Below are positions 36,931 to 46,143 of a stretch of DNA of 64,000 nt, one piece after another. The DNA lies in contig NZ_JTJW01000006.1 of assembly GCF_000805385.1 (NCBI RefSeq), positions 434,001 to 498,000 of the forward strand. Direction: 5' to 3'. The position numbers and the translations under genes were made by a program. Within the stretch, counting starts at the first letter, position 1. Every line of letters starts with the position of its first letter. This stretch comes from Mycolicibacterium setense. GTDB taxonomy: Bacteria; Actinomycetota; Actinomycetes; Mycobacteriales; Mycobacteriaceae. The notes beneath the pieces are model-generated. The model made no database searches. It had not been told where the DNA came from and worked only from the letters and a program-made list of their open reading frames with translations.

Positions 36931-38069
36931 CCGACGACGTGCGGCGGGCATGGGCCTATCTGTCGCGGGTGGCCGAGTCGCCGTGTCCGGAGCTGACGGC
37001 CTTGGTCGAGCGGGTGGGTCCGGTAGACGCGGCCGGCCGCGTCAAGGCCGGCGATGTCGATCGCGAGCTGCTGCGCCGGGTCGAGGCGCGGCGGGAATTC
37101 GATTGTGCGGCCGATGATCTGGTCGTGCTCGACAGAATGGGCGGGCGGTTGATCACGCCGGACGACGATGAGTGGCCGCTGCTGCGATTCCGGGCATTCT
37201 GCGGTAGTGAGGTGACCAAGCGCTCGAACGGTCATCCGCCGCTGGTGTTGTGGGCGGTCGGGCCCGCGCGCCTGGATGAGGTCACCGAGCGCGCTGCGGC
37301 CATCGTCGGCACCCGTGCGGCCACGGCCTACGGCGAGCACGTGGCTGCCGAGTTGTCCGCCGGACTGGTCGAACGGAATGTGACGGTGGTGTCCGGCGGG
37401 GCCTATGGCATCGACGGCGCAGCGCATCGTGCCGCGCTGGCCTGTGAAGGGATGACGATCGCGATAGTGGCCGGCGGCATCGACAAACCGTACCCGGCCG
37501 GGCACAGTGCACTGTTCCACCGGATCCGCCAGGAATGCCTGCTGGTCAGCGAGTATCCGCCGGGGACAGCGCCGGGCCGGCTTCGATTCCTGACCCGCAA
37601 CCGGCTGGTGGCGGCCCTGTCCGGGGCGACGGTGGTGGTGGAGGCGGGGCTGCGCAGCGGCGCGGCCAGTACCGCGTCGTGGGCCCGAGTGCTGGGCCGC
37701 TCGGTGTGCGCAGTGCCGGGACCGGTGACCTCGGCCGCATCGGCCGGTTGTCATGCGCTCCTGCGGGAGCGCGCCGTCCTGGTGGACCGGGCCGAGCAGA
37801 TCGTCGAAATCGTCGGCCGGATAGGGGAACTGGCCCCGCAAGAGGCACATCCGTCCGGGCCGCTGGATGGGCTCACACCGGCCGAGAAGCAGGTCTATGA
37901 CGCACTGCCGGCGCGCGGTGCGCACACGGTCGACGACATCGCGATGCTCGCCGCTCTCGCCCCGCACCAGGTACTCGGGCCGTTGACGCTGCTGGAGTTC
38001 GCCGGGTTGGTCGAAAGTGTCGACGGATGCTGGCGGATCGTGCGTCGGCGTCGGCGGGTGCGGGCATAA
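36927..38069 (+). CDS. dprA: DNA-processing protein DprA
   Basis: A 380-residue DprA/Smf protein that loads RecA onto incoming single-stranded DNA. The Rossmann-like core includes AAIVGTRAATAYGEH, VVSGGAYGIDGAAHRAAL, VAGGIDKPYPAGH, SEYPPGTAPG and TRNRLVAALS. A C-terminal winged-helix (LPARGAHTVDDIAMLAALAP) is also present. It follows yifB on an ATGA overlap. The 147 bases after it contain only a 10-bp palindrome ACGCATGCGT and the promoter region of the next cluster. Confidence 0.94.
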   Translation: MTDDVRRAWAYLSRVAESPCPELTALVERVGPVDAAGRVKAGDVDRELLRRVEARREFDCAADDLVVLDRMGGRLITPDDDEWPLLRFRAFCGSEVTKRSNGHPPLVLWAVGPARLDEVTERAAAIVGTRAATAYGEHVAAELSAGLVERNVTVVSGGAYGIDGAAHRAALACEGMTIAIVAGGIDKPYPAGHSALFHRIRQECLLVSEYPPGTAPGRLRFLTRNRLVAALSGATVVVEAGLRSGAASTASWARVLGRSVCAVPGPVTSAASAGCHALLRERAVLVDRAEQIVEIVGRIGELAPQEAHPSGPLDGLTPAEKQVYDALPARGAHTVDDIAMLAALAPHQVLGPLTLLEFAGLVESVDGCWRIVRRRRRVRA

Positions 38070-38216
38070 ATAACGCATGCGTAGACGTCGATGGATCGGC
38101 GCCGATTTGCTGCAACGGGTGCCGACCCGGTGTTAATTTGCCTTCATCGAGTGAGCTCACAACCCAGGCGTACTGCCATTACGCCGGCCGTACGCCGGGC
38201 CTGGGGAGGGTGCGAC

Positions 38217-39056
38217 ATGAGCACAGCCGCAGAACGCGCTGCCCAGTTGGCCTTGGTCGCTCGCCTCAGATCGGCCTATCCCGAATTGCCCGATGCGCCG
38301 ACCCCGGATCTACTGGATCATGATCGCTTCACCGCATATATGAAGCCGGTGCACGATGTCGGCGGGGAGCCGGATGCGCCCATCAAGTACGAGAACAAGG
38401 ACTACGAGTACTGGGAGCACATGACTTACGTCATCTGCGAAGTCCTTGCCTGGCGCGGCATCTGGCTGTCGGAGGAACGGCGGCGGATGGGCAACGTCGA
38501 CGTCGGGCGCGCGGTTTATCTCGGCTTCCCCTACTACGGCCGCTGGCTCTTGTCCGTTGCGCGTGTCCTCGTCGAGAAGCACCACATCGGACTGACCGAA
38601 CTGTCCGAACGCATGGCCGAAGTGCAGGAACGCTACGCCGGCGGGCTGGCCGGCAGGCGTCTGGAGGCCCGGCCGAGATTCGAAGGCGACGGGTCGAACG
38701 TCAAGCGCAACAGCCATATCGTGCACGCGAGGGGCAAGGGTGACCCTCAGGTGTACGCGGGCCGCGCGGGGGAGCCGAAGTTCAAGGTCGGCGACGCCGT
38801 GCTGGTGCGTGAGCTGCCGGTGCTGTTCTACACCCGCACACCCGAGTACGTCCGCGGTGCCCGCGGTGAGATCGCCGCGGTGGCCTACGAAAGCCCGGCG
38901 GCAGAGGACGAAACCTGGGACCGCACCGACGCCACCCCTGAGTGGTTCTACGTCGTGAGCTTCACCATGGCTCAGTTGTGGGACGGCTACACCGGAACAG
39001 CTTCCGACACGTTGAGAACCGAGATCCCCGAGCACTGGCTGCAGGCGGCCGGCTGA
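38217..39056 (+). CDS. Thiocyanate hydrolase-type beta-alpha fusion subunit
   Basis: A 279-residue protein of the nitrile hydratase beta superfamily. The N-terminal half (PVHDVGGEPDAPIKYENK, EVLAWRGIWLSEERRRMGN, YLGFPYYGRWL) matches my recollection of the separate beta subunit of Thiobacillus thioparus thiocyanate hydrolase. The C-terminal half (FKVGDAVLVRELPVLFYTRT, YESPAAEDE, TLRTEIPEHWL) matches its alpha subunit. The two are fused here through a linker near residues 145-185. GGGGAGGG precedes the ATG. The gamma subunit gene follows after 38 bases. A nitrile hydratase beta role is the alternative. Confidence 0.82.
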   Translation: MSTAAERAAQLALVARLRSAYPELPDAPTPDLLDHDRFTAYMKPVHDVGGEPDAPIKYENKDYEYWEHMTYVICEVLAWRGIWLSEERRRMGNVDVGRAVYLGFPYYGRWLLSVARVLVEKHHIGLTELSERMAEVQERYAGGLAGRRLEARPRFEGDGSNVKRNSHIVHARGKGDPQVYAGRAGEPKFKVGDAVLVRELPVLFYTRTPEYVRGARGEIAAVAYESPAAEDETWDRTDATPEWFYVVSFTMAQLWDGYTGTASDTLRTEIPEHWLQAAG

Positions 39057-39094
39057 CCTCCACCGCCGATCAGCCTCCTCACGAAGGGCGCACC

Positions 39095-39811
39095 ATGGCA
39101 GAGCATGATCATGACCACGATCACGATCACGAGCGCACCGTCAAGCCGATGGTCGACGAGATCACCGATTTCGAGGTACTCGAGATCGCGTTGCGTGAAT
39201 TGTGTATCGAGAAGGGCATTTTCACCGCGGATGAGCACCGGCTGTTCACCGAGTTCGCCGAACAGATCGGACCGACTCCGGCCGCCCGGCTGGTCGCCCG
39301 GGCCTGGCTCGACCCGGACTTCAAACGCCTGGCGGCGGCCGAACCGATGACCGCCAGCAAGGAGGTGGGGGTCGACTGGCTGGAGCCCACCGGATTCGGT
39401 ACCCCGAGCGACTTCACCGCATTTCAGATTCTCGAAGACACCCCGACCGTGCATCACGTGATCGTCTGTGCGCTGTGTTCCTGCTACCCGCGCCCGATTC
39501 TGGGCAACTCGCCCGAGTGGTACCGGACACCCAACTACCGGCGCCGTCTGGTGCGCTGGCCCCGGCAGGTGCTGTCCGAGTTCGGGCTGTCTCTGCCCGA
39601 CACGGTCGAAGTGCGCGTGCAGGACTCGAATCAGAAACACCGCTTCATGGTCATGCCGATGCGTCCCGAGGGTACCGACGGCTGGACCGAGGATCAGCTC
39701 ACCGAGATCATCACCCGCGACTGCCTCATCGGTGTAGCACTGCCCAAGCCCGGGGTGACCACCAATGTCGTCACCGACACCCGGCCCGCGATGCACCCCG
39801 CCGGTGAATGA
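39095..39811 (+). CDS. scnC: Thiocyanate hydrolase gamma / nitrile hydratase alpha-type subunit
   Basis: A 238-residue catalytic subunit. The metal-binding claw is VCALCSCY with Cys125, Cys128, Ser129 and Cys130, the Co-type order in which the last two Cys are normally oxidised. The residue after the first Cys is Ala instead of the usual Thr. The N-terminus MAEHDHDHDHDHE is His/Asp rich, as in T. thioparus thiocyanate hydrolase gamma. The flanking PRPILGNSPEWYRTPNYRRR also fits that enzyme. It would hydrolyse thiocyanate to carbonyl sulfide and ammonia, or a nitrile to an amide. Confidence 0.85.
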   Translation: MAEHDHDHDHDHERTVKPMVDEITDFEVLEIALRELCIEKGIFTADEHRLFTEFAEQIGPTPAARLVARAWLDPDFKRLAAAEPMTASKEVGVDWLEPTGFGTPSDFTAFQILEDTPTVHHVIVCALCSCYPRPILGNSPEWYRTPNYRRRLVRWPRQVLSEFGLSLPDTVEVRVQDSNQKHRFMVMPMRPEGTDGWTEDQLTEIITRDCLIGVALPKPGVTTNVVTDTRPAMHPAGE

Positions 39812-39821
39812 GGAGGACACG

Positions 39822-40193
39822 GTGAGTGCGCCGAACGAACAGGTACCGCTCGGGGACGCCCCGGTACCCACTCTCGCGCGGATCGTGGAACGCAATCAGG
39901 TTTGGCCGCTGATGGCTGCCAAATACGGTGTCGAGAATCTGGTTCCGCCGTGGAAGACGAGCCTCGACGGCTTCTGCGATGCCCTCGACCAGGCCTCGTG
40001 TGCCACCAACGTGCCCGACTTCAAACAGCGTCGCGATGAGGAAGACCTGCTGTCGGCGACCGTCTATGCCGAGCTGCCCTATCCCGAGAACCAGCTCGTC
40101 GCCCTTGCCCATTCGCTGTTGGCCCGCGGGGTGATCACCGAAGCCGAGCTGCAAGAACGGCTCGATCTGGTCCGCAGGAGACTCGAGGCCTGA
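39822..40193 (+). CDS. P15K/nitrile hydratase activator-like accessory protein
   Basis: A 123-residue protein of the nitrile hydratase accessory type. It has VWPLMAAKYGVENLVPPWKT, the LDGFCDALDQA helix and the PYPENQLVALAHSLLARGVI segment, which is related to the N-terminal helical region of nitrile hydratase beta subunits. Such proteins (P14K, P15K) help insert cobalt into the catalytic subunit. AGGAGG sits 5 bases before the GTG at 39822, inside the gap after the gamma stop, so the start is well supported. It has one Cys pair, DQASCAT and FCDAL. Confidence 0.72.
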   Translation: MSAPNEQVPLGDAPVPTLARIVERNQVWPLMAAKYGVENLVPPWKTSLDGFCDALDQASCATNVPDFKQRRDEEDLLSATVYAELPYPENQLVALAHSLLARGVITEAELQERLDLVRRRLEA

Positions 40194-40280
40194 TTCACGT
40201 AGCCCCCGGGCCGGCCGGCGATCTCCGTATAGTCGATGAGGTCGGCTAACAACCGAGCAGCGGATGATTTTGGAGGCGTC

Positions 40281-41147
40281 ATGGCAGGACGGCCCGTGCA
40301 CACGTTTCAGGTGGTGCATCGCGAGCAGTTGACCGACCACATGGTCAGACTGGTGCTGGGCGGATCGGGTGAGGGCACAGGCTTCGACACCTTCTCGCCC
40401 AACGACTTCAGCGATGCATACGTCAAACTCGTCGTCGTTCCCGAGAATGTGGACGTATCGGCGTTGCCGAAACCGTTGACGCTGGACAGTTTTCAGGAGT
40501 TGCCCGCCGAACTGAGGCCGGCCGTGCGTACCTACACGGTGCGCAAGTTCGACACGGAGCGCGGCGAGATCGCCATCGACTTCGTCGTGCACGGTGAGCA
40601 GGGGGTCGCCGCACCCTGGGCGGCGGCAGCGGTGCCGGGCCAACCCGCCTATGTGATGGGGCCCAGCGGTGCCTACGCCCCGGACTCGTCCGCCGACTGG
40701 CACCTGCTGGCCGGCGACGAAGCTGCGCTGCCGGCCATCGGCGCTGCGCTGGAAGCCCTGCCCGACAACGCGATCGGCAAGGTATTCATCGAGGTGGCCG
40801 GCCCCGATGACGAGGTTGAGCTCACCGCCCCCGCCGGTGTCGAAGTCAACTGGGTCTACCGAGGCGGGCGCGCCGACCTCGTCGGTGAGGACCGGGCGGG
40901 GGACAACGCACCGCTGATCGCCGCGGTCAAGGAGGCGGCCTGGCTGCCCGGCCAGGTGCAGGTGTTCATCCACGGCGAGGCGCAGGCCGTCATGCACAAC
41001 CTGCGTCCCTACATCCGCAAGGAGCGCGGGGTCCCCGCGAAGTGGGCTGCGTCGATCTCGGGATACTGGCGCCGCGGACGCACTGAAGAAACCTTCCGGC
41101 AGTGGAAGGCCGAGCTGGCAAAAGTCGAGGCGGACACCGCCGGCTGA
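40281..41147 (+). CDS. viuB: Siderophore-interacting protein (ViuB-like ferric reductase)
   Basis: A 288-residue FAD-binding reductase that would release iron from ferric siderophores. The flavin-binding segment is [20 protein letters not shown] and the NAD(P)-side domain has [21 protein letters not shown], ending in [15 protein letters not shown] [18 protein letters not shown] precedes the ATG. In M. tuberculosis the corresponding gene lies between xerC and dprA, which fits the order here. Confidence 0.9.
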   Translation: MAGRPVHTFQVVHREQLTDHMVRLVLGGSGEGTGFDTFSPNDFSDAYVKLVVVPENVDVSALPKPLTLDSFQELPAELRPAVRTYTVRKFDTERGEIAIDFVVHGEQGVAAPWAAAAVPGQPAYVMGPSGAYAPDSSADWHLLAGDEAALPAIGAALEALPDNAIGKVFIEVAGPDDEVELTAPAGVEVNWVYRGGRADLVGEDRAGDNAPLIAAVKEAAWLPGQVQVFIHGEAQAVMHNLRPYIRKERGVPAKWAASISGYWRRGRTEETFRQWKAELAKVEADTAG

Positions 41148-41193
41148 GCCGGGCTGCCATCCCGGACGACTTCGGGGTGGCAAGGTAGCCGTC

Positions 41194-42354
41194 ATGGCAT
41201 ACGGCGATTACCAACTCGAGATCTACCTGCAGGGGCTGTCCGGCGTGCTGCCGACCATGCCGATGGACCATGCCGCGCTGGAGGCCAAGGCTCAAGCCGC
41301 CATGCCGGCCTCGATCTGGTCCTACGTGGCCGGCGGCGCCGGCGACGAACGCACTCAGCAGGTCAACCGCACCGCCTTCGATCGGTGGGGGCTGATGCCG
41401 CGCATGTTCAACGCCCACCGTGAACGAGATCTGTCCATCGACCTGTTCGGCCTGACGCTGCCCTCGCCGTTGTTCATGGCGCCGATCGGGGTGCTGGGCA
41501 TCTGCGGGCAGGACGGCCACGGCGATCTGGCCGGTGCACGCGCCGCCGCCCGTACCGGAGTCCCCATGGTGCTGTCCACCCTGACCGAAGACCCGATGGA
41601 AGACGTCGCCGCCGAATTCGGTGACACCCCGGGCTTTTTCCAGCTGTACACGCCGACGGACAAAGATCTTGCGGCCAGCCTGGTGCAGCGCGCGGAGAAG
41701 GCAGGGTTCAAGGGCATCGTCGTCACGCTCGACACCTGGGTGCCCGGCTGGCGCCCCAGGGACCTGACCACCTCGAACTTTCCGCAACTACGGGGCAAGT
41801 GCCTGGCCAACTACACCAGCGACCCGGTGTTCCGGGCCAGTCTGCCGCAGCCGCCCGAGGAGAACCCGCAGGCGACGGTGCTGCGCTGGGTGAGCTTGTT
41901 CGGCAACCCACTCACCTGGGACGATCTGCCGTGGTTGCGGTCGCTGACCGAGTTGCCGCTCATTCTCAAGGGCATCTGCCATCCCGACGACGTCCGGCGC
42001 GCGAGGGACGGCGGCGTCGACGGCATCTATTGCTCCAATCACGGTGGGCGCCAAGCCAATGGCGGGCTGCCCGCGATCGACTGTCTGCCCGGGGTGGTCG
42101 AGGCCGCCGATGGGCTGCCGGTGTTGTTCGACTCGGGGATCCGCAACGGAGCCGACGTCGTCAAAGCGCTCGCGCTGGGCGCCACCGCCGTCGGTGTCGG
42201 CCGCCCGTACGCCTACGGACTGGCCTTGGGAGGGGTCGACGGCATCGTGCACGTACTGCGCTCGATGCTCGCCGAGGCCGACCTGATCATGGGGGTCGAT
42301 GGGTATCCGACGCTGCGCGACCTCACGCCCGAGGCGCTGCGCCGGGTGGACTGA
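41194..42354 (+). CDS. Lactate 2-monooxygenase-like FMN alpha-hydroxy-acid oxidase
   Basis: A 386-residue FMN-dependent TIM-barrel enzyme. The active-site His lies in [12 protein letters not shown], the FMN phosphate region is [20 protein letters not shown], and LTLDTW-type strand [16 protein letters not shown] matches what I recall of M. smegmatis lactate 2-monooxygenase. That enzyme turns L-lactate into acetate, CO2 and water. A lactate oxidase or mandelate-type dehydrogenase is possible. It stands alone between viuB and a TetR gene. Confidence 0.85.
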   Translation: MAYGDYQLEIYLQGLSGVLPTMPMDHAALEAKAQAAMPASIWSYVAGGAGDERTQQVNRTAFDRWGLMPRMFNAHRERDLSIDLFGLTLPSPLFMAPIGVLGICGQDGHGDLAGARAAARTGVPMVLSTLTEDPMEDVAAEFGDTPGFFQLYTPTDKDLAASLVQRAEKAGFKGIVVTLDTWVPGWRPRDLTTSNFPQLRGKCLANYTSDPVFRASLPQPPEENPQATVLRWVSLFGNPLTWDDLPWLRSLTELPLILKGICHPDDVRRARDGGVDGIYCSNHGGRQANGGLPAIDCLPGVVEAADGLPVLFDSGIRNGADVVKALALGATAVGVGRPYAYGLALGGVDGIVHVLRSMLAEADLIMGVDGYPTLRDLTPEALRRVD

Positions 42355-42429
42355 CCTTCCAGCGCTCTAAAAGCCGCAGGTAAAGCTGCATTTGCCAACG
42401 CAGCGCACGATTGCTGGCCAATGATTATT

Positions 42430-42461
42430 CATGGGTGTAGCATTTTCCTGCATGAGTGTAG
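42430..42461. repeat. Direct repeat spanning the tetR start
   Basis: CATGGGTGTAG (42430-42440) and CATGAGTGTAG (42451-42461) repeat at a 21-base period, two helical turns. Each contains an in-frame ATG, so either could start the TetR protein, and the pair could also be an autoregulatory site. The 76 bases before it hold no other clear signal. Confidence 0.45.
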
Positions 42462-43075
42462 AAACCGTCCGCGAACGGGCCGCCCACCTGGGGCCCGAGC
42501 GGCGGCGCCCGCAGGTGCTGGATGCGGCCCTGGCAATTGCGGTGACCGAGGGGGTCGCGGCGGTCACCATCGGCGCGGTGGCTCAGCGCCTCAAGGTCAC
42601 CCGCCCGGTGGTGTACTCGTGTTTTCCCGACCGGGTCGAACTGCTCAGGGCATTGCTTGAGCGGGAGCTGGCGCTGCTGGTCCAGGGAGCGATCGATGCG
42701 CTGCCCTACGGCCGGGCCGACGCCGACGAAACCGTGTTCGTCGAGGGCTTCCAGGCACTGCTTGAGACAGTCGCCGGCCGGCCCGATTCCTGGCGGCTCG
42801 TGATGAGCGCCGACCCTGACCCGGCCGTGGCGAAGCACTTCCGCGACGGTCGGGCCCTGATGGTGGGCAAGGTCTCCCGACGGCTGGCGCCCACTCTGGA
42901 ACGTTGGGGCACCACCGACGCCGACAAAAAGCTGCCGGTTCTGGTCGAGCAGTTCGTGTCCACCTGTGAAGGGGCGGTGCGGACGCTGTTGCAGGACGAC
43001 GGAAAAGACTGGACCCCAACCACGTTGGGTGAATTCATCGGATCGGCCACCTACCGCGCGTTTCGCGCTGCCTGA
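42452..43075 (+). CDS. TetR-family transcriptional regulator
   Basis: A 207-residue regulator with an N-terminal helix-turn-helix (VTIGAVAQRLKVTRPVVYSC, FPDRVELL) and an all-helical ligand domain. The ATG at 42452 is preferred; an ATG 7 codons upstream lies in a repeated sequence and adds MGVAFSC. It is 22 bases upstream of the MpaB gene and in the same direction, so it probably leads and represses that operon. Confidence 0.85.
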   Translation: MSVETVRERAAHLGPERRRPQVLDAALAIAVTEGVAAVTIGAVAQRLKVTRPVVYSCFPDRVELLRALLERELALLVQGAIDALPYGRADADETVFVEGFQALLETVAGRPDSWRLVMSADPDPAVAKHFRDGRALMVGKVSRRLAPTLERWGTTDADKKLPVLVEQFVSTCEGAVRTLLQDDGKDWTPTTLGEFIGSATYRAFRAA

Positions 43076-43097
43076 TCCAGAACAGAGGAGTTGTCAC

Positions 43098-44144
43098 ATG
43101 TCTGATCTCCAGCCGATGGCTGACTACGGGTTCTTCGGACCGGATTCGGTGACCTGGAAGGTCTGGGGCCATGCCACCACGCCGATCATCGGGCTGCAAC
43201 GCGCCGTGGTGGTCGAGGAACTCGACCCCGCCCTGATCGCCGCGGTCGACACCACCGGCGCCAATTACGACCGACCGCGCACCCGTTACGACCGGACGGT
43301 ACGTTACTTCGCGATGGTCGCCTTCGCCGACACCGAGTCGGTGCTCAAGGCCGCCGATGTCCTGGTCAAGGTCCACTCGAAAGCCATTGGTACCGAACCC
43401 GTGAGCGGCAACAGGTACGACGCCAACGACCCGCAGTCGCAGCTGTGGATCCTGCTCACCGGCTGGCATTCGGTGCTCAAGGCCTACGAAATGTACGGCG
43501 GCGGAAAGCTGACGGTCGAGGAGGAGGCGCGCTACTGGCAGGACTGTGCCCGGGCCGCCGAGTTCCAGACCTGCGATCCGGCCGACGTCCCGCGGACCCG
43601 TGACGGCATCAACGACTACTTCGAGCAGATGCGGCCGCACCTCGCCGTCAGTGAGGCCGCCCGCGCGATGATGGACCACCTGCTCAACGCCAAGGTGGTG
43701 TTACCGCCCGCGCCCCGTATCGCGAGGCCGGCCGTCGAGGTGCTCAATTGGTTCCTACGTGCGGGCACCATCGCCACCATGCCGCGGTGGATGCGCCGAC
43801 TCAGTGGATTCGACCAGCCACGGATCGTCGATTGGGCCGTGCGGCCGGTGCTCAAGCTCGGATTCGGCGTGGTCGACCGTGTTCCGCGGCTGAAGCTGTT
43901 GGTGGCCAAGGTCATTGCGCCGTCGGTGGTGCCGATCGCAGGCCCCTACATCATGGGGATCCCGCCACGGTCGGCCGAAGTGCTCAGTCCCGAGGAGGGC
44001 CGCAAGCGTTACGGCTACGTCAAACCCGCCGACGCGCACAAGGAACTGCGGGCCCGGCAGCACGAGCGGGTGTTCGGACAGGGACAGCTGCCCAGCGACG
44101 AAGGCCTCATCGAATCTCAGTCCTACCTGGGGAGTTTGGCGTGA
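43098..44144 (+). CDS. MpaB/latex-clearing-protein-like oxygenase (DUF2236)
   Basis: A 348-residue protein of the MpaB/Lcp family, which bind haem b through conserved histidines and cleave or hydroxylate hydrophobic substrates. Visible landmarks are FGPDSVTWKVWGHATTPIIG near the start, VRYFAMVAFADTESVLKAAD, VHSKAIGT with a conserved His, and QLWILLTGWHSVLKAYEMYG with a second His. GAGGAG precedes the ATG. It is co-translated with the acyl-CoA dehydrogenase gene (GTGA overlap). The substrate is unknown. Confidence 0.82.
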   Translation: MSDLQPMADYGFFGPDSVTWKVWGHATTPIIGLQRAVVVEELDPALIAAVDTTGANYDRPRTRYDRTVRYFAMVAFADTESVLKAADVLVKVHSKAIGTEPVSGNRYDANDPQSQLWILLTGWHSVLKAYEMYGGGKLTVEEEARYWQDCARAAEFQTCDPADVPRTRDGINDYFEQMRPHLAVSEAARAMMDHLLNAKVVLPPAPRIARPAVEVLNWFLRAGTIATMPRWMRRLSGFDQPRIVDWAVRPVLKLGFGVVDRVPRLKLLVAKVIAPSVVPIAGPYIMGIPPRSAEVLSPEEGRKRYGYVKPADAHKELRARQHERVFGQGQLPSDEGLIESQSYLGSLA

Positions 44145-46075
44145 CCGCACGATCCGATGTCCTCTTCGACCCGAACCGGACCGACTTCGACCAGTTCGAC
44201 ACCAGGACTCGGGAACTCTTCCGGGCCACCATCGATTTCTTCGAGTCCCACGGCAAGCGGTGGCTCAAGCAGCAGGACCGGGACCGGGTCTGGTACAGCG
44301 ATTTTCTCGACCTGGTCAAGCGGGAGGGCATCTTCGCAACGTTCCTGACGCCGACGTCGGAGGCCGGCGGCGACCCCGACAAACGCTGGGACACCGCCCG
44401 CAATGCCATGTACAGCCAGATCCTCGGGTTCTACGGCATGCAGTACTGGTACGTCTGGCAGGTCACGATCCTCGGACTCGGCCCGATCTGGCAGTCGGCG
44501 AACACCGTCGCACGCAAGAAGGCTGCCGCCCTGCTGGATTCGGGCGAGATCTTCGCGTTCGGACTGTCCGAGCAGGCCCACGGTGCCGACGTCTATTCGA
44601 CTGACATGGTGCTGACGCCCGACGCAGACAACGCGGCAGACGGGTCCTACACCGCGACCGGCGGCAAGTACTACATCGGCAACGGAAACCTGGCCGGCAT
44701 GGTCTCGGTGTTCGGCCGTCGCTCCGACAAGCCCATCATCGACAGTTCCGATCTCGACCGGCGCCGTCCCGAGCAGGATTTCGAGGGATACCTGTTCTTC
44801 GCCGCCGACAGCCAACATTCGAACTACCACCTCCGCAAGAACGTGGTCGACGGCCAGATGTACGTCGCCGCATTCGATCTGGAGGAGTACCCGGTCAGCG
44901 CCGACGACATCCTGCATGAGGGCAAGGCCGCCTTCAACGCCGCGATCAACACCGTCAACATCGGCAAGTTCAACCTCGGGTTCGGGGCGATCGGGGCCTG
45001 TGAACACGCCATGTACGAAGCCGTCACCCACGCGGAGAACCGCGTGCTGTTCGGCCGGCGGGTCACCGAGTTTCCACAGATCCGACGGATGCTCGCCGAC
45101 GGCTGCGCCCGGCTGGTCGGGATGAAGCTCTATAGCGAGCGAGCCATCGACTACATGCGCAGCGCCGGCCCGGATGACCGGCGTTACCTGTTGTTCAACG
45201 CGATCGAGAAGATGAACGTCACCCGCGAGGGAGAGAAGATCGTCACGCTGCTCGCCGACACCATCGCGGCCCGCGCCTTCGAATCCGACATGTACTTCAC
45301 CATGGCGCTGCTGGGACTCACCGGCTTGCCGCGGCTGGAGGGCACGGTGCACGTGAACATGGCACTGTCGCTGAAGTTCATGCAGAACTACATGTTCGGG
45401 GCAGCGGATGCCGCGCTCGCCGCGCTGAACGTGCTGCCTGTCGGCCGTGCCCCGGCGCCGCTGGTGAGCGCGCTGGCCGGCGGTCTACGCTTCGCCGGCG
45501 GTGCGATCGCAAGTTCGCCTGTGGTGCAACGTATTCCGCAACTCAAGCCGCTGCTGGCCGACGTGCCGCAGATTCCGACGCGCAGAGATGCGGCCAACGA
45601 CGACTTCTTGTTCCGGCAGGGGCCGAGCAGCGGGTTGGCGAAGATCCGGTTCGGGGACTGGCAGTCGGTGCTGCGCCGATTCTCGTCGACGCCGAATGTC
45701 ACGGTCTTTCTCGGGCAGGCCCTGGCGCTGCAGACCCTGCTGGCGGTGGCGGCCCCCACCGCCGATCAGCAACGCAACGTCGACTTCCTGTTCGCGATCG
45801 GTGAGATGTTCACTCTCATTCCGTATGCCCAGCTGATCCTGGAGCAGGCGGAGATCGAAACGATCAACAACGATCTGATCGACCAACTGTTCGAGGTGCT
45901 CGTCACCGACATGTCCACGCACGCGACCAAGCTGCATTGCCATCCGGATGCCACCGCCGTGCAACAGCAGCGCGCCCTCGACATCGTCAAGCAGCCCGTC
46001 GCCGACGCCGGACGCCGCGATCGCGTGATGAAAGGTGTGCGCGGACTGGCCGGCCGCTACGAGATGAACCCGTGA
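44141..46075 (+). CDS. Acyl-CoA dehydrogenase/oxidase-like flavoprotein
   Basis: A 644-residue protein with the acyl-CoA dehydrogenase core: EIFAFGLSEQAHGADVYSTD flavin strand, KYYIGNGNLAGMVSVFGRR, and the helical domain NIGKFNLGFGAIGACEHAMY and RVLFGRRVTEFPQIRRMLAD. The extra 150 or so C-terminal residues resemble acyl-CoA oxidases or very long-chain dehydrogenases. It is the third gene of the TetR-MpaB operon. Its role with MpaB, perhaps in degradation of a hydrophobic acyl compound, is inference. Confidence 0.85.
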   Translation: MTARSDVLFDPNRTDFDQFDTRTRELFRATIDFFESHGKRWLKQQDRDRVWYSDFLDLVKREGIFATFLTPTSEAGGDPDKRWDTARNAMYSQILGFYGMQYWYVWQVTILGLGPIWQSANTVARKKAAALLDSGEIFAFGLSEQAHGADVYSTDMVLTPDADNAADGSYTATGGKYYIGNGNLAGMVSVFGRRSDKPIIDSSDLDRRRPEQDFEGYLFFAADSQHSNYHLRKNVVDGQMYVAAFDLEEYPVSADDILHEGKAAFNAAINTVNIGKFNLGFGAIGACEHAMYEAVTHAENRVLFGRRVTEFPQIRRMLADGCARLVGMKLYSERAIDYMRSAGPDDRRYLLFNAIEKMNVTREGEKIVTLLADTIAARAFESDMYFTMALLGLTGLPRLEGTVHVNMALSLKFMQNYMFGAADAALAALNVLPVGRAPAPLVSALAGGLRFAGGAIASSPVVQRIPQLKPLLADVPQIPTRRDAANDDFLFRQGPSSGLAKIRFGDWQSVLRRFSSTPNVTVFLGQALALQTLLAVAAPTADQQRNVDFLFAIGEMFTLIPYAQLILEQAEIETINNDLIDQLFEVLVTDMSTHATKLHCHPDATAVQQQRALDIVKQPVADAGRRDRVMKGVRGLAGRYEMNP

Positions 46076-46143
46076 TGGTCACGCGACGGTAGCGGTCCGG
46101 CGCGTCGGATGCAGGGCGGGCGTACTTCTGCGACCGTGTCACG

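Noticed and set aside
39101..39133. His/Asp repeat in the gamma subunit as a sequencing artefact
   Set aside because: The same kind of His-rich N-terminus occurs in the known thiocyanate hydrolase gamma subunit.
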